A stretch of 64,000 nt of DNA, from positions 2,046,001 through 2,110,000 of the forward strand of contig NC_018632.1 in NCBI RefSeq assembly GCF_000172635.2. The letters are read 5' to 3'. The translations under genes were made by a program, and so were the position numbers. Origin of the DNA: Alteromonas macleodii ATCC 27126. GTDB taxonomy: Bacteria > Pseudomonadota > Gammaproteobacteria > Enterobacterales > Alteromonadaceae. Below the pieces are notes generated by a model. It was not told the origin of the DNA. It saw only the letters and a list, made by a program, of their open reading frames with translations, and ran no database searches. Shown here in pieces: positions 53,396 to 64,000 of the stretch (the first letter of the stretch is position 1; every line of letters starts with the position of its first letter).

Positions 53396-54973
53396 ATGGA
53401 AGATCAATTACGTCTATTTTTACTCCTTGGAGGCACGGTTTTTATTATCGCAGTGCTTGCCCATGGTATTTGGAAAATTCGTAAAAACAGTAAGCCTTCG
53501 GAAAAAGAGCGCTTAGAGCCCCGTCAGTGGCAAGATGATGACAACGATTTCGAGTCCGACGAGCAAGAAGGCTTTGACGAGCTTGGCATTGGCGCGGTGC
53601 GCGTGGTTAGCAAATCACAAAACCAAGAGCATGAGGCTGCAAGCAACGTATCGACGAATACGGCAAATGGCCCTGCACATCACGACATCAATGAAAAACA
53701 TGCTTACGGCAGCGAAGAAGCTGATGACGAGGATAGCTTGTCTCAACATGCCACGTCAAAAGAGCACGGTGATGGAAAAGAGGGCGCACACGGTGAGCAT
53801 GCGGGTAAACGCTCAAGCAGCGTTGGTAATTCAGCTATGCCGTCTGACGGGAAAGAAGAAGCTGAGAAAGCACCAAAGCTCTATGGCTCTGTGGTTACGA
53901 ATCCGAAGCCACACATGAAAGGGCAAACTCGTCCCGATTGCGCATCAATAAAAGGTGCCAACAGAGGCGACGAAAACCTTGCCGCGTTCCCTGAACCTCC
54001 AGGCTTCTTACTTCGTGAAGGCGAAGAGCAAGAGGAAACTTCTTTAGCGTCGCATGGTCAGCGTGAAGAAAGCGAACAGCCAAATACTCCAAGTAATCAA
54101 GAGAGAGCGGATAACGCGCAATCGCATGACCCAATTCAGAGTCAAGCGGGCGGTCATCAAGAAAGAGGGCGTGCAGAGCCTGTTCGTCCTGCACAGAAGT
54201 TTTATATCGACCCAACGCAGGAGGAAGAGCCTGAAACAGTGCAGCCGCCAGCTAAAAACGAAAGAGAAGTTGCTGATTTTAGTTTAGATGCACCCGAAGA
54301 GTCTGTTTCATCCAGCGATGTTCATGAAGAAAATGAACAGCCGCGACGTTTTGCACGTAACAAACGAAGCAAAACGCCAGTGAGAAGACGTGAAGAGCCG
54401 AATTTTGGTGACGATCAAATGCGTATTGATTTTGACACCAGTGAAGCAGCTAGCGCTGATTTTGGCGATGAAAGCTTTAGTGCTAATGAGTCAGGTAATG
54501 ATGGTGCTGGAACTACATCAAAGACCACTAAGTCGTCGATTGAACCCGAGGTTTTAGTATTAAATGTAAGAACGCCAGAAGGCGAGCCCATTTCAGGTGC
54601 TGCACTATTACCTATGCTATTAACATTAGGGTTTAAATTTGGCGATCAAGACATCTTCCACCGCCACGTAAACTCAAATGGCAAAGGGCCAGTATTGTTT
54701 AGCCTTGCTAACATGTTTAAGCCTGGGGTTTTCGACATTGATAACCTAGAGAACTTTGAAACCCAAGGTATTTCACTGTTTATGATATTGCCTATTGAGG
54801 GTGACCCTCATCAAGTGTTTAACATGATGCACAATGCCGCCCGCAAATTGGCAGATGAGTTCGGCGCACAAGTACTTGATGGGCGCCGAAGCGTATTAAC
54901 GAAGCAGGGCTTACAGCAATACGTCGAGAAAATTCGTGAGTTCGAGCGCAAGCGTATGATTGCGCGCAGCTAG
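53396..54973 (+). CDS. zipA: Cell division protein ZipA
   Basis: 525 residues. An N-terminal helix (about 5-27) places it in the inner membrane, followed by a very long hydrophilic linker (about 30-385) rich in E, D, S, K and Q, and a C-terminal FtsZ-binding domain (about 390-525) with VLNVRTPEGEPISGAALLPMLL and GFKFGDQDIFHRH. It tethers FtsZ to the membrane during division. The linker is far longer than that of E. coli ZipA (328 aa total). It follows smc and precedes ligA, a common gammaproteobacterial order. Confidence 0.93.
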   Translation: MEDQLRLFLLLGGTVFIIAVLAHGIWKIRKNSKPSEKERLEPRQWQDDDNDFESDEQEGFDELGIGAVRVVSKSQNQEHEAASNVSTNTANGPAHHDINEKHAYGSEEADDEDSLSQHATSKEHGDGKEGAHGEHAGKRSSSVGNSAMPSDGKEEAEKAPKLYGSVVTNPKPHMKGQTRPDCASIKGANRGDENLAAFPEPPGFLLREGEEQEETSLASHGQREESEQPNTPSNQERADNAQSHDPIQSQAGGHQERGRAEPVRPAQKFYIDPTQEEEPETVQPPAKNEREVADFSLDAPEESVSSSDVHEENEQPRRFARNKRSKTPVRRREEPNFGDDQMRIDFDTSEAASADFGDESFSANESGNDGAGTTSKTTKSSIEPEVLVLNVRTPEGEPISGAALLPMLLTLGFKFGDQDIFHRHVNSNGKGPVLFSLANMFKPGVFDIDNLENFETQGISLFMILPIEGDPHQVFNMMHNAARKLADEFGAQVLDGRRSVLTKQGLQQYVEKIREFERKRMIARS

Positions 54974-55030
54974 CGTTAATTTATCACTTGCGCCTCAATC
55001 TTGTGGATTATTCATGCAGGTGCAACAACA

Positions 55031-55062
55031 AAAAAGGACTTGGCTCATACCCAGGTCCTTTT
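55031..55062 (+). terminator. Rho-independent terminator after zipA
   Basis: AAAAGGACTTGG and CCAGGTCCTTTT pair with one mismatch around a 7-base loop, with T-rich sequence after. Confidence 0.8.
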
Positions 55063-55237
55063 CTGTTGATTAGGGTCTATTGATCTTTGATGTATAACAA
55101 GGGCTAGCAAGCCATAGCATTGTAGCGTGGCTGTACGTTTCACAACCTGACTGAAATAGATCAGGTTTTTGCAGCCCATTTGAAACATACAGCGGCTTGG
55201 GCGAATAGGCCTTGGCAACGAATTGTAATACTTTTAA

Positions 55238-57301
<2,064 letters not shown>

Positions 57302-57387
57302 TCTGTCTGGCTTAAATTCAATAAGAGCGCTAGGCGTAATGGTTTTCCTGAATAGATTTACGCCGAACTCATATTGATTGTTACCAA

Positions 57388-57422
57388 TAAAAAACGCCAC
57401 TTCTATGAAGTGGCGTTTTTTG
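57388..57422. terminator. Bidirectional terminator after ligA
   Basis: AAAAACGCCACTTC and GAAGTGGCGTTTTT with a 3-base loop: a strong symmetric hairpin with A and T runs on both sides, serving ligA and the convergent DUF2062 gene. Confidence 0.88.
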
Positions 57423-57525
57423 TAATTCTTGCTCTGTCTTTTACGGCGTACTTTGTACTGAACGTTGTAAGGGGCTTGAGAAAAGGTAAATATTTCTACA
57501 AACCCTTAAGTGTAGGGCTCTCACG

Positions 57526-58053
57526 CTAGTGGGCTTCTTGATTCCGCATTTGTCTGCGTCTTTCCCAGGCTTTTTTCACTTGAAAGCGCCAAACCCAGTT
57601 CAAAGAGAAATAACCCGCTAGTCCAAACACAACCGAGCAAATTCCACACCCGACTAGAAATGCAGGGCCGATGGTATTAATGCTTTCTACAACCCACTGC
57701 CAACTAAACTGAAATTCAAAATGCTCAGGCTTGGTCCCAAGTACAGTAGTACCAACCTTGTAAGCCCCATAGAATATAGGCGGAATAGTAAATGGGTTAG
57801 TCACCCAAACAGTTGCAACAGATAAGGGCAGGTTTGCTCGAAATGGAATAGCTAAACCGGCAGAAAGCCACATTTGAAACGGTACCGGCCAAAACGCGAA
57901 AAATAAACCTATGCCAAATGCACCAGATGCAGAACGACGGTTTAAGTGCCAAAGATTGGGCTCGTGCAATACGCTACCAAAAATTTTTAAAGCTTTGTTT
58001 TGCTTAATGCTTTGGTGATCTGGCAAAAAACGTCGGATAAATTTCTTAGGCAT
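57526..58053 (-). CDS. DUF2062 family membrane protein
   Basis: 175 residues from the ATG at 58053 (MPKKFIRRFLPD). Three membrane helices; the conserved RRSASGAFGIGLFFAFWPVPFQM and ANLPLSVATVWVTNPFT segments are DUF2062 hallmarks. The function is unknown. It is divergent from comEC across about 120 bp and often adjoins comEC in related genomes. Confidence 0.88.
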   Translation of the reverse strand: MPKKFIRRFLPDHQSIKQNKALKIFGSVLHEPNLWHLNRRSASGAFGIGLFFAFWPVPFQMWLSAGLAIPFRANLPLSVATVWVTNPFTIPPIFYGAYKVGTTVLGTKPEHFEFQFSWQWVVESINTIGPAFLVGCGICSVVFGLAGYFSLNWVWRFQVKKAWERRRQMRNQEAH

Positions 58054-58173
58054 AAATATCAATGCATCTCGAAAATAAAATCAAAAAAGACAGAAAAAAT
58101 AACAGTAAACGGAATTGCGCAACATGAATTTGCACCACCCACATTCACTCACTGTCAATTGCTACGTGAAAAC

Positions 58174-60858
58174 ATGGTCAATCGTATCACAATTTGCTTA
58201 AGCTGTTTTTGCGCTAGCGCAATAAGTGCAGTTTTCTGGCAAAAACTTCCAAGTACTCACAGCATGGCATTGATGATTGCCATTTTAATAATATCTGTGA
58301 CTATCATTATATTCATTTCGACGACAAAACCCGCTGAACATCATGCATTTCCAGAGGTGCTGCTATGTTGGGCAGTGAGCGGGCTGCTGTCTGGAGTACT
58401 TTGGGTGGCGAGTGTAGGGCATTTTTACTACGCTTGGCAACTGCCCCAAGGGAAAATTCAACAAGATGTCACAATTTCAGGTCGAGTTGTGTCGGGGGGA
58501 TGTGTCTTCGGCACAGCTAGGGTGCCGGAAGCGACTTATCACTATGTTGTCGCTATTGAGTCTGTCAACCGTGAAAGCACAGCGACATTTCTAGACAACG
58601 GTATACTTTCCCCCTTGCCTAAGCGTGTTTTAACTAGCACGTTTAATTTCAAAGCTCGTCTTACTCACCAACGTTATGAATTCCCAAATGATCGAAAAAG
58701 CGAAGGCTTAGCCAACAAGAAAATCGCATATGCTCAACAGGAGACTATAGGCGTGCGGCCTCAATCAGTTTCTCCGTCCCAAGTGAAATTAAATTGTTTG
58801 CACAACGGCGATACCTTCACCGCAATTGTAAAACTTAAACCTGCATACGGTACGGCTAATCCTGTTGGAGCTAGCCGACAACAGCAGTTGGTTAGCCAAT
58901 TTATTCATGCAACTGGCTATATTAAGTCGATAGAGCACGATAAAACAAAGCATAGTCACTCAGTGCGTTATGGACTTGCTACAACATTGCAGAAGCTAGA
59001 CCTTATCCATGAAAGATGGTGGCGCGCATTGCTGCTAGGGGATAAAACGGGCTTTACGTTGGGTGATTGGACGCTGTTACAACGCACCGGCACTGGGCAC
59101 ATGTTTAGTATATCAGGCATGCATCTATCACTTATCGCTGGGGCCTGCTTATTGTTTTTTAACCCCGTTATATTTTTACTCACGCATGTTACAGGCCTAT
59201 TAGGCAGAGCGAAATATTGGTTAGTACGTTCAGCCTCCATCAACTATCCGGCAACAGGTCGAAAGAACAGAGAACCGCAAATAAGTAAGATGTTTCAAAC
59301 CAGCGCGCCCATTAGAGCCTCTGTGCTTTGTGTGCTTATCGCTGCTTGTTTTTGTTACGCGTTGCTTAGTGGAAGCGCATTGCCGGTTGTGCGTGCGCTG
59401 ATACTGGTAACTATGGGGAGCGTGCTGTCTCTTTCTCGACATGCATGGCGGCCAGTAAATGTTGCGCTCACAATGCTTACTTTGAGCTTGTTGCTGTTTC
59501 CTCTCTCTATATTAAGCGCTAGCTTTTACTTGAGCATAGGGGCTGTACTGTGCATTTGGTTTTTAGTTGTTGTTTGGGGGCTACAGCGAGCACCATGGTA
59601 TGTGTCTTTGTTTAAACTACAAGTAGCACTTACCGTAATAATGATGCCCCTAACCCTAATATGGTTTGGTAGCGCCAGTTTTGTTGCAGTTGTTACCAAC
59701 TTAATCGCCTTGCCCGTCATATCGTTACTTTTACCTATTTGTTTAATTTCGTTGTTAGTCCTTCATTTTGCTGAGTTGCCTTTCGCACAACAAGTTACGG
59801 GCATGCTTATGCATTACAGTGATGTGTGTTTAGGGTATTTGTTATCGCTTTTGAACGTTCTTAGTCAGTTTTCTGGGAGCGCTATCAATTTTTACGTAAG
59901 TATTGGTGCGGCACTTTGTCTAATTGTCGCTTTTTTTATTTTTCTTTTGCCAACGTGGCGGTACAAAGCTATCTGCGTAGCGCTTCTCTTGCTCCCATCG
60001 CTAAGCATTTTTCAAAAGTGGTTACCTACCAATGAATCGGCATGGGCGCTGCATGTATTTGATGCGGGCCAGGCCAGTGCTATTGCAGTGACTGCGGGAG
60101 GCCGGGCTATGATTATTGATTCTGGCGCTCAGTTTAATGGCAATGCTCATACTGCAACGAAACACCTGTTACCTTTTTTGGAAAGTAGTCATATTTCAAA
60201 TATAGATGTTGTAGTTCATACGCATAGTGACAACGATCATGCAGGAGGCGCATTAGCCATTGAGCAACACGCCTTAGCTAAAAAAGCCACTTTCTATACA
60301 CCAACATTAGGTTGTGAGCGAGGAAAGCGTATACGCTGGCAGAACTTAACAATCAATTTTCTATGGCCGCCAAATGGCAATAAAGAAGACAACAATGCCA
60401 TGTCGTGTGTGGTTAAAATAACAAGCGACTCTGGTAGCGTGTTAATTCCTGGTGACATTGAGAAAACAAGTGAGTACGCGTTGATAACCCGTGAAATCAT
60501 GGATGGTTTTTCAGAGGGGGCTTCAATGGATACTTTAGCGAGTTCTACAAATCTAAGTGCCGACATTCTTATTGCGCCGCATCACGGAAGCAAAACGTCG
60601 TCTACCCATGTTTTTATAGAACACGTTGCACCAAAAGCTGTGATCTTTACGCAAGGTTATGAGAATCGATGGCAGTTTCCTGCTTATGTTGTGGCTAAAC
60701 GTTACGAGCGTTTGGGCGTAACGCAATATTTAACAAGCTATCACGGATATATAAGCGCAACCTTCGATAAGGATTCTTTTCATATAGATTCCCAACGTGG
60801 AACGTTGAACAATCGCTGGTATTTACCAGGCATTACACCGCGACACCTCAAAGACTAA
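58174..60858 (+). CDS. comEC: DNA internalization competence protein ComEC/Rec2
   Basis: 894 residues from the ATG at 58174; the upstream extension overlaps the DUF2062 gene and is less likely. Transports single-stranded DNA across the inner membrane in natural transformation. N-terminal helices and a DUF4131-like soluble segment, then the competence core (LLLGDKTGFTLGDWTLLQRTGTGHMFSISGMHLSLIAG), and a C-terminal metallo-beta-lactamase domain with HTHSDNDHAGGA and APHHGSKTS. The motif set is complete, so DNA uptake is plausible if the rest of the machinery exists. A 207-bp spacer separates it from msbA. Confidence 0.93.
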   Translation: MVNRITICLSCFCASAISAVFWQKLPSTHSMALMIAILIISVTIIIFISTTKPAEHHAFPEVLLCWAVSGLLSGVLWVASVGHFYYAWQLPQGKIQQDVTISGRVVSGGCVFGTARVPEATYHYVVAIESVNRESTATFLDNGILSPLPKRVLTSTFNFKARLTHQRYEFPNDRKSEGLANKKIAYAQQETIGVRPQSVSPSQVKLNCLHNGDTFTAIVKLKPAYGTANPVGASRQQQLVSQFIHATGYIKSIEHDKTKHSHSVRYGLATTLQKLDLIHERWWRALLLGDKTGFTLGDWTLLQRTGTGHMFSISGMHLSLIAGACLLFFNPVIFLLTHVTGLLGRAKYWLVRSASINYPATGRKNREPQISKMFQTSAPIRASVLCVLIAACFCYALLSGSALPVVRALILVTMGSVLSLSRHAWRPVNVALTMLTLSLLLFPLSILSASFYLSIGAVLCIWFLVVVWGLQRAPWYVSLFKLQVALTVIMMPLTLIWFGSASFVAVVTNLIALPVISLLLPICLISLLVLHFAELPFAQQVTGMLMHYSDVCLGYLLSLLNVLSQFSGSAINFYVSIGAALCLIVAFFIFLLPTWRYKAICVALLLLPSLSIFQKWLPTNESAWALHVFDAGQASAIAVTAGGRAMIIDSGAQFNGNAHTATKHLLPFLESSHISNIDVVVHTHSDNDHAGGALAIEQHALAKKATFYTPTLGCERGKRIRWQNLTINFLWPPNGNKEDNNAMSCVVKITSDSGSVLIPGDIEKTSEYALITREIMDGFSEGASMDTLASSTNLSADILIAPHHGSKTSSTHVFIEHVAPKAVIFTQGYENRWQFPAYVVAKRYERLGVTQYLTSYHGYISATFDKDSFHIDSQRGTLNNRWYLPGITPRHLKD

Positions 60859-61065
60859 ATAATATCGTCAAATGCCAAAAATATTAGCTTGTAACGAAAC
60901 GAAGATGTGCACGAATACCTTTAAATAGGTATGAAGTGGCCACACATTATTCACTTAGTTGGCAGACTAACCAATTTTGCCGCTATATTAGTGAATTAGA
61001 GCGAGAACGAGTACAATACTTTCAACGCGTTTTTGTTAACGTTTCAAACAGGTTAAAAAAACTAC

Positions 61066-62814
61066 ATGCAACAAGCCGACAACTCGGATTATCAAATTAA
61101 ACGCTTTTTACAGTACCTTAAAGCGTATAAAGTGCCTTTTGTTTTTGCCATCATTGGTATGATTGGTTATTCCGCGGTAGATACCTTCGTATTTTCCCAG
61201 CTTCAGCCAATGATTGACGAGTCACTGGGGAAAAACGACCATGACTATCTACGTCTAGCCGCATATGCGATTGTGCCGCTCTTTTTGATACGGGGTGTTT
61301 TCAACTTTTTAGGTAGTTACACGCTAAGCTGGATTGGTGCACAGGTGGTTATGCGCATGCGCCAGCAGTTGTTTGAAAAATACATTCACCTTCCAGTGGC
61401 ATTTCACGATAATCATGCGGTTGGCGGGCTTATCAGTAAAGTCACCTACGACACAGAGCAAGTGGCTAATGCATCTGGTAAGGCGCTGCTAACATTGGTG
61501 AGAGAAGGCGCACTAGTTATCGGTTTGCTGTGTGTCATGTTCTATTACTCATGGCAGCTTTCGCTCATATTTCTTTTGATTGGCCCCATTGTGGCGGTAA
61601 TTGTTTCTATCGTCAGTAAGCGTTTTCGCGTTGTAAGTAAAAACATTCAACAATCAATGGGCAACCTAACATCGTCGGTAGAGCAAGCGGTGAAAGGTCA
61701 CAAAGTTGTGATCATGTTTGGCGGTCAAGAAATAGAGCAAAAGCGTTTCCAGCAGAAAAACAATCACAACCGACAACAGTCAATGAAGTTGAATGTCACT
61801 TCTATTTTGAGTGTGTCTTCAATACAGGTAATAGCGTCAATTGCCCTTGCTGTCGTTCTGTTTATTGCCAGCACGCCCGGTATGCTTGAAAAGCTTACTG
61901 CAGGTGTATTTATCAATGTGGTCTTTTGCATGGTAATGCTGCTGAAGCCCCTTAAACAGCTCACTACCATTAATAACCAATTTCAAAAAGGTATGGCAGC
62001 CTGCGCCAGTATTTTTGAAATTCTTGATGAAGCAGACGAAGAAGATAAAGGAAAAATCAAAGTAGAGCGCGCAACAGGAAAAATTGAATTTGACGACGTT
62101 ACGTTCTCTTATCCAGGAAAACAGACGCCCGCGTTATCTAATGTGAGCTTTATCGCAAACCCTGGGCAGTCGATTGCTTTGGTAGGGCGCTCGGGAAGTG
62201 GTAAATCGACCATCTCGTCGCTGCTTACACGCTTTTATGTACCGCAAGAAGGTGAAATTCGCTTGGATGACACGGCGCTCAACGATATTGATCTTAAAGA
62301 TCTGCGGGCGCAGTTCGCCGTGGTATCGCAAAACGTTACGCTATTTAACGATACCATAGCTAACAATATTGCTTATGGTGCGCGCCAAAATGTATCTCGC
62401 AAAGACATCGAGAATGCGGCAAAAATGGCGCATGTTGAAGAGTTCTTATCGAACTTACCTGAAGGACTAGATACGGTAATTGGTGAAAACGGCTTGATGC
62501 TTTCGGGCGGCCAGCGTCAGCGTATTGCCATTGCAAGGGCAATACTTGCCGAAGCGCCCATACTTATTCTGGATGAAGCGACATCTGCCCTTGATACAGA
62601 GTCTGAGCGTTTGATCCAAGACGCATTAGAAACGCTGCAAAAACGATGCACCAGCATTGTTGTGGCGCACCGCTTGTCTACCATCGAAAACGCAGATTGC
62701 ATTATGGTAGTGGAGCAGGGGCGCATTATTGAAAAAGGTAAACACAACGAATTGCTTGAAAAAGGTGGTCACTACGCGCAACTGCACGCGTTACAATTTG
62801 GTGAGACTAAGTGA
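61066..62814 (+). CDS. msbA: Lipid A export ATP-binding/permease protein MsbA
   Basis: 582 residues. Flips lipid A-core across the inner membrane. Six N-terminal helices, then a nucleotide-binding domain with Walker A GRSGSGKST, the signature LSGGQRQR and Walker B ILILDEATSALD. The half-transporter length matches E. coli MsbA (582). The stop overlaps the lpxK start by 4 bases, as in the conserved msbA-lpxK operon. Confidence 0.96.
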   Translation: MQQADNSDYQIKRFLQYLKAYKVPFVFAIIGMIGYSAVDTFVFSQLQPMIDESLGKNDHDYLRLAAYAIVPLFLIRGVFNFLGSYTLSWIGAQVVMRMRQQLFEKYIHLPVAFHDNHAVGGLISKVTYDTEQVANASGKALLTLVREGALVIGLLCVMFYYSWQLSLIFLLIGPIVAVIVSIVSKRFRVVSKNIQQSMGNLTSSVEQAVKGHKVVIMFGGQEIEQKRFQQKNNHNRQQSMKLNVTSILSVSSIQVIASIALAVVLFIASTPGMLEKLTAGVFINVVFCMVMLLKPLKQLTTINNQFQKGMAACASIFEILDEADEEDKGKIKVERATGKIEFDDVTFSYPGKQTPALSNVSFIANPGQSIALVGRSGSGKSTISSLLTRFYVPQEGEIRLDDTALNDIDLKDLRAQFAVVSQNVTLFNDTIANNIAYGARQNVSRKDIENAAKMAHVEEFLSNLPEGLDTVIGENGLMLSGGQRQRIAIARAILAEAPILILDEATSALDTESERLIQDALETLQKRCTSIVVAHRLSTIENADCIMVVEQGRIIEKGKHNELLEKGGHYAQLHALQFGETK

Positions 62815-63842
62815 GTCAATCACAAAGTAAAACCAAGCACGATAAATGGTATTTCGGCCATCCTTTAGTGTGGCTGCTCTCACCACTTGCGCTGCTGTTC
62901 TACTTTATTTCGGCAATTCGACGATTACTTTTTAAAATTGGACTCAAAAAGGCCTTTAAGGCTAATGCTCCCGTGATTGTCGTTGGCAACATATCAGTGG
63001 GCGGCAACGGAAAAACGCCAGTCGTATTAGCTTTAGCCGATTATTACCAGAAGCAGGGCATTAAGGTCGGCATTTTAAGTCGGGGCTATGGCGCTAAATC
63101 ACCAGAATACCCGCGATTAGTGAAAGGCGAAGATGATGCGTCTGAGGTGGGTGACGAACCTCGTTTACTGGCCATTAGAAGCCAGTGCGACGTTGTTATC
63201 GATCCAGTCCGCGCACGTGGAGCCGCGTACTTAAGTGACGAATTACACTGTGATTTAATTATCTGTGATGACGGCCTTCAACATTACGCGCTTCATCGCG
63301 ACGTTGAAATTGTAGTGATGGACGACAGAAAAGTAGGCAGTGGTTATTTGCTGCCGATGGGGCCCCTTCGCGAAGGACAATGGCGCCTTGGTACCGTTGA
63401 TGCGCTAGTACATAATAGCCGTTCAATGCCGACATTTAGCCATGCTGTAGCGCCTCAATATTTAATGACCTTAGTACCAGGGGACTTCACCTCTGTTTCA
63501 AACAGAGTAAGTACCAGTCCCCTTGAAGAGATACAAAAAGTGCCGTGCAGCGCAATTGCTGGAATAGGTTCACCTCAGCGTTTTTTCTCTCAGCTTAAAG
63601 AAATGGGTATTCAGCTTTCTTCGGCTACACCGCTGGCGGATCACCATGCGATCACACGGTCAGACATACCGAATGGTAGAGTGTTAATGACAGAAAAAGA
63701 CGCCGTTAAAGCTGCACCTTTTGCTCATAACGACTGCTGGTTTTTACCTGTTACCGCGCATTTAGCGCCAGACTTTTTTAATTTAGTAAAAGTGAAACTT
63801 GCCAAGGCAGGTTTGAAGATCAACCAAGACGGACAGGAATAA
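62811..63842 (+). CDS. lpxK: Tetraacyldisaccharide 4'-kinase
   Basis: 343 residues from a GTG overlapping the end of msbA. Phosphorylates the 4' position of the lipid A disaccharide in the inner membrane. An N-terminal hydrophobic anchor (about 13-32), Walker [13 protein letters not shown] and the SRGYGA loop are characteristic, with a DDGLQHYAL Asp pair. It forms an operon with msbA and the Trm112-type gene downstream. Confidence 0.95.
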   Translation: MSQSQSKTKHDKWYFGHPLVWLLSPLALLFYFISAIRRLLFKIGLKKAFKANAPVIVVGNISVGGNGKTPVVLALADYYQKQGIKVGILSRGYGAKSPEYPRLVKGEDDASEVGDEPRLLAIRSQCDVVIDPVRARGAAYLSDELHCDLIICDDGLQHYALHRDVEIVVMDDRKVGSGYLLPMGPLREGQWRLGTVDALVHNSRSMPTFSHAVAPQYLMTLVPGDFTSVSNRVSTSPLEEIQKVPCSAIAGIGSPQRFFSQLKEMGIQLSSATPLADHHAITRSDIPNGRVLMTEKDAVKAAPFAHNDCWFLPVTAHLAPDFFNLVKVKLAKAGLKINQDGQE

Positions 63843-63847
63843 TAACA

Positions 63848-64000
63848 ATGGCCTTTGATAAAAAGCTTTTAGAAGTTTTGGCTTGCCCAGTGTGTAAGGG
63901 AAAATTAGTTCTGAGTGATGATAGCACCCAGTTAGTGTGTCGATTTGATAGATTGGCTTTCGATATTAAAGATGGCATCCCTGTACTTATCGAAAGTAAA
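63848..64000 (+). CDS. ycaR: Trm112/YcaR family protein (partial)
   Basis: The start of a small Trm112-type protein: [20 protein letters not shown] is the family's zinc-binding N-terminus, continued by [19 protein letters not shown]. It runs off the right edge after 51 codons (full length about 60). It starts 5 bases after lpxK and typically precedes kdsB in the lpxK operon. Confidence 0.93.
   Translation, partial: MAFDKKLLEVLACPVCKGKLVLSDDSTQLVCRFDRLAFDIKDGIPVLIESK

Overview
The window looks like chromosomal DNA of a marine gammaproteobacterium, most likely Alteromonas or a close relative. The evidence is the gene content and protein character: tpiA-secG-tRNA-Leu(GAG), gdhA, putP-proB-proA, pnp, nlpI, smc-zipA-ligA, and comEC-msbA-lpxK-ycaR, with moderate GC and many AT-rich intergenic stretches. 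The genus is an inference; no search was run.

Layout. 1-20.8 kb is mostly core: end of tpiA, secG, tRNA-Leu, a cyclic-di-GMP phosphodiesterase, a Pmp3-type small membrane protein, a hemerythrin-like protein, NADP-glutamate dehydrogenase, a phosphatase/lipid-kinase fusion, an SDR, a HAD phosphatase, a topoisomerase IB, proline uptake and synthesis (putP, proB, proA), an MscS channel, an HNH nuclease, pnp and a DUF1244 gene. 40-64 kb is again core-like: an OFA transporter, an M14-type deacylase, a TonB/ECF sigma/membrane partner operon, cdd, nlpI, a Sel1/metallopeptidase gene, cysZ, smc, zipA, ligA, comEC, msbA and lpxK.

Between them, from about 20.8 to 38 kb, lies an accessory region whose genes all point right. 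From 21.0 to 30.9 kb it reads as an integron-type cassette array without a visible integrase (a CALIN). Single genes are separated by attC-like sites, at least five of them good hairpins with TAACAAG on the left and a GTTA-type core on the right. The array is two tandem modules. Each begins with about 400 bp copied from the same place: the 3' end of the DUF1244 gene, its terminator and a leader that ends exactly at GTTA, after which different cassettes follow. The second copy of the DUF1244 end differs from the first by ten substitutions, nine of them silent, so it came from a functional allele of another lineage rather than from a recent local duplication.

The first module carries two HEPN-like proteins with RX4H motifs followed by a RES-domain protein with a zinc-ribbon-like N-terminus. 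This is a candidate RNase/NADase defence or toxin cluster. Other cassettes encode membrane or secreted proteins, a small MBOAT-like protein, an amidohydrolase and a trypsin-like protease. An IS110-family transposase remnant, a truncated ORF and five copies of a short GACAGGCAT-type repeat sit at the breakpoints. From 32 to 40 kb come further small accessory genes (P-loop kinase, SnoaL-like, class C beta-lactamase-like hydrolase, MAPEG, several tiny membrane proteins, DUF2157-like, DUF4328), where attC sites are no longer clear.
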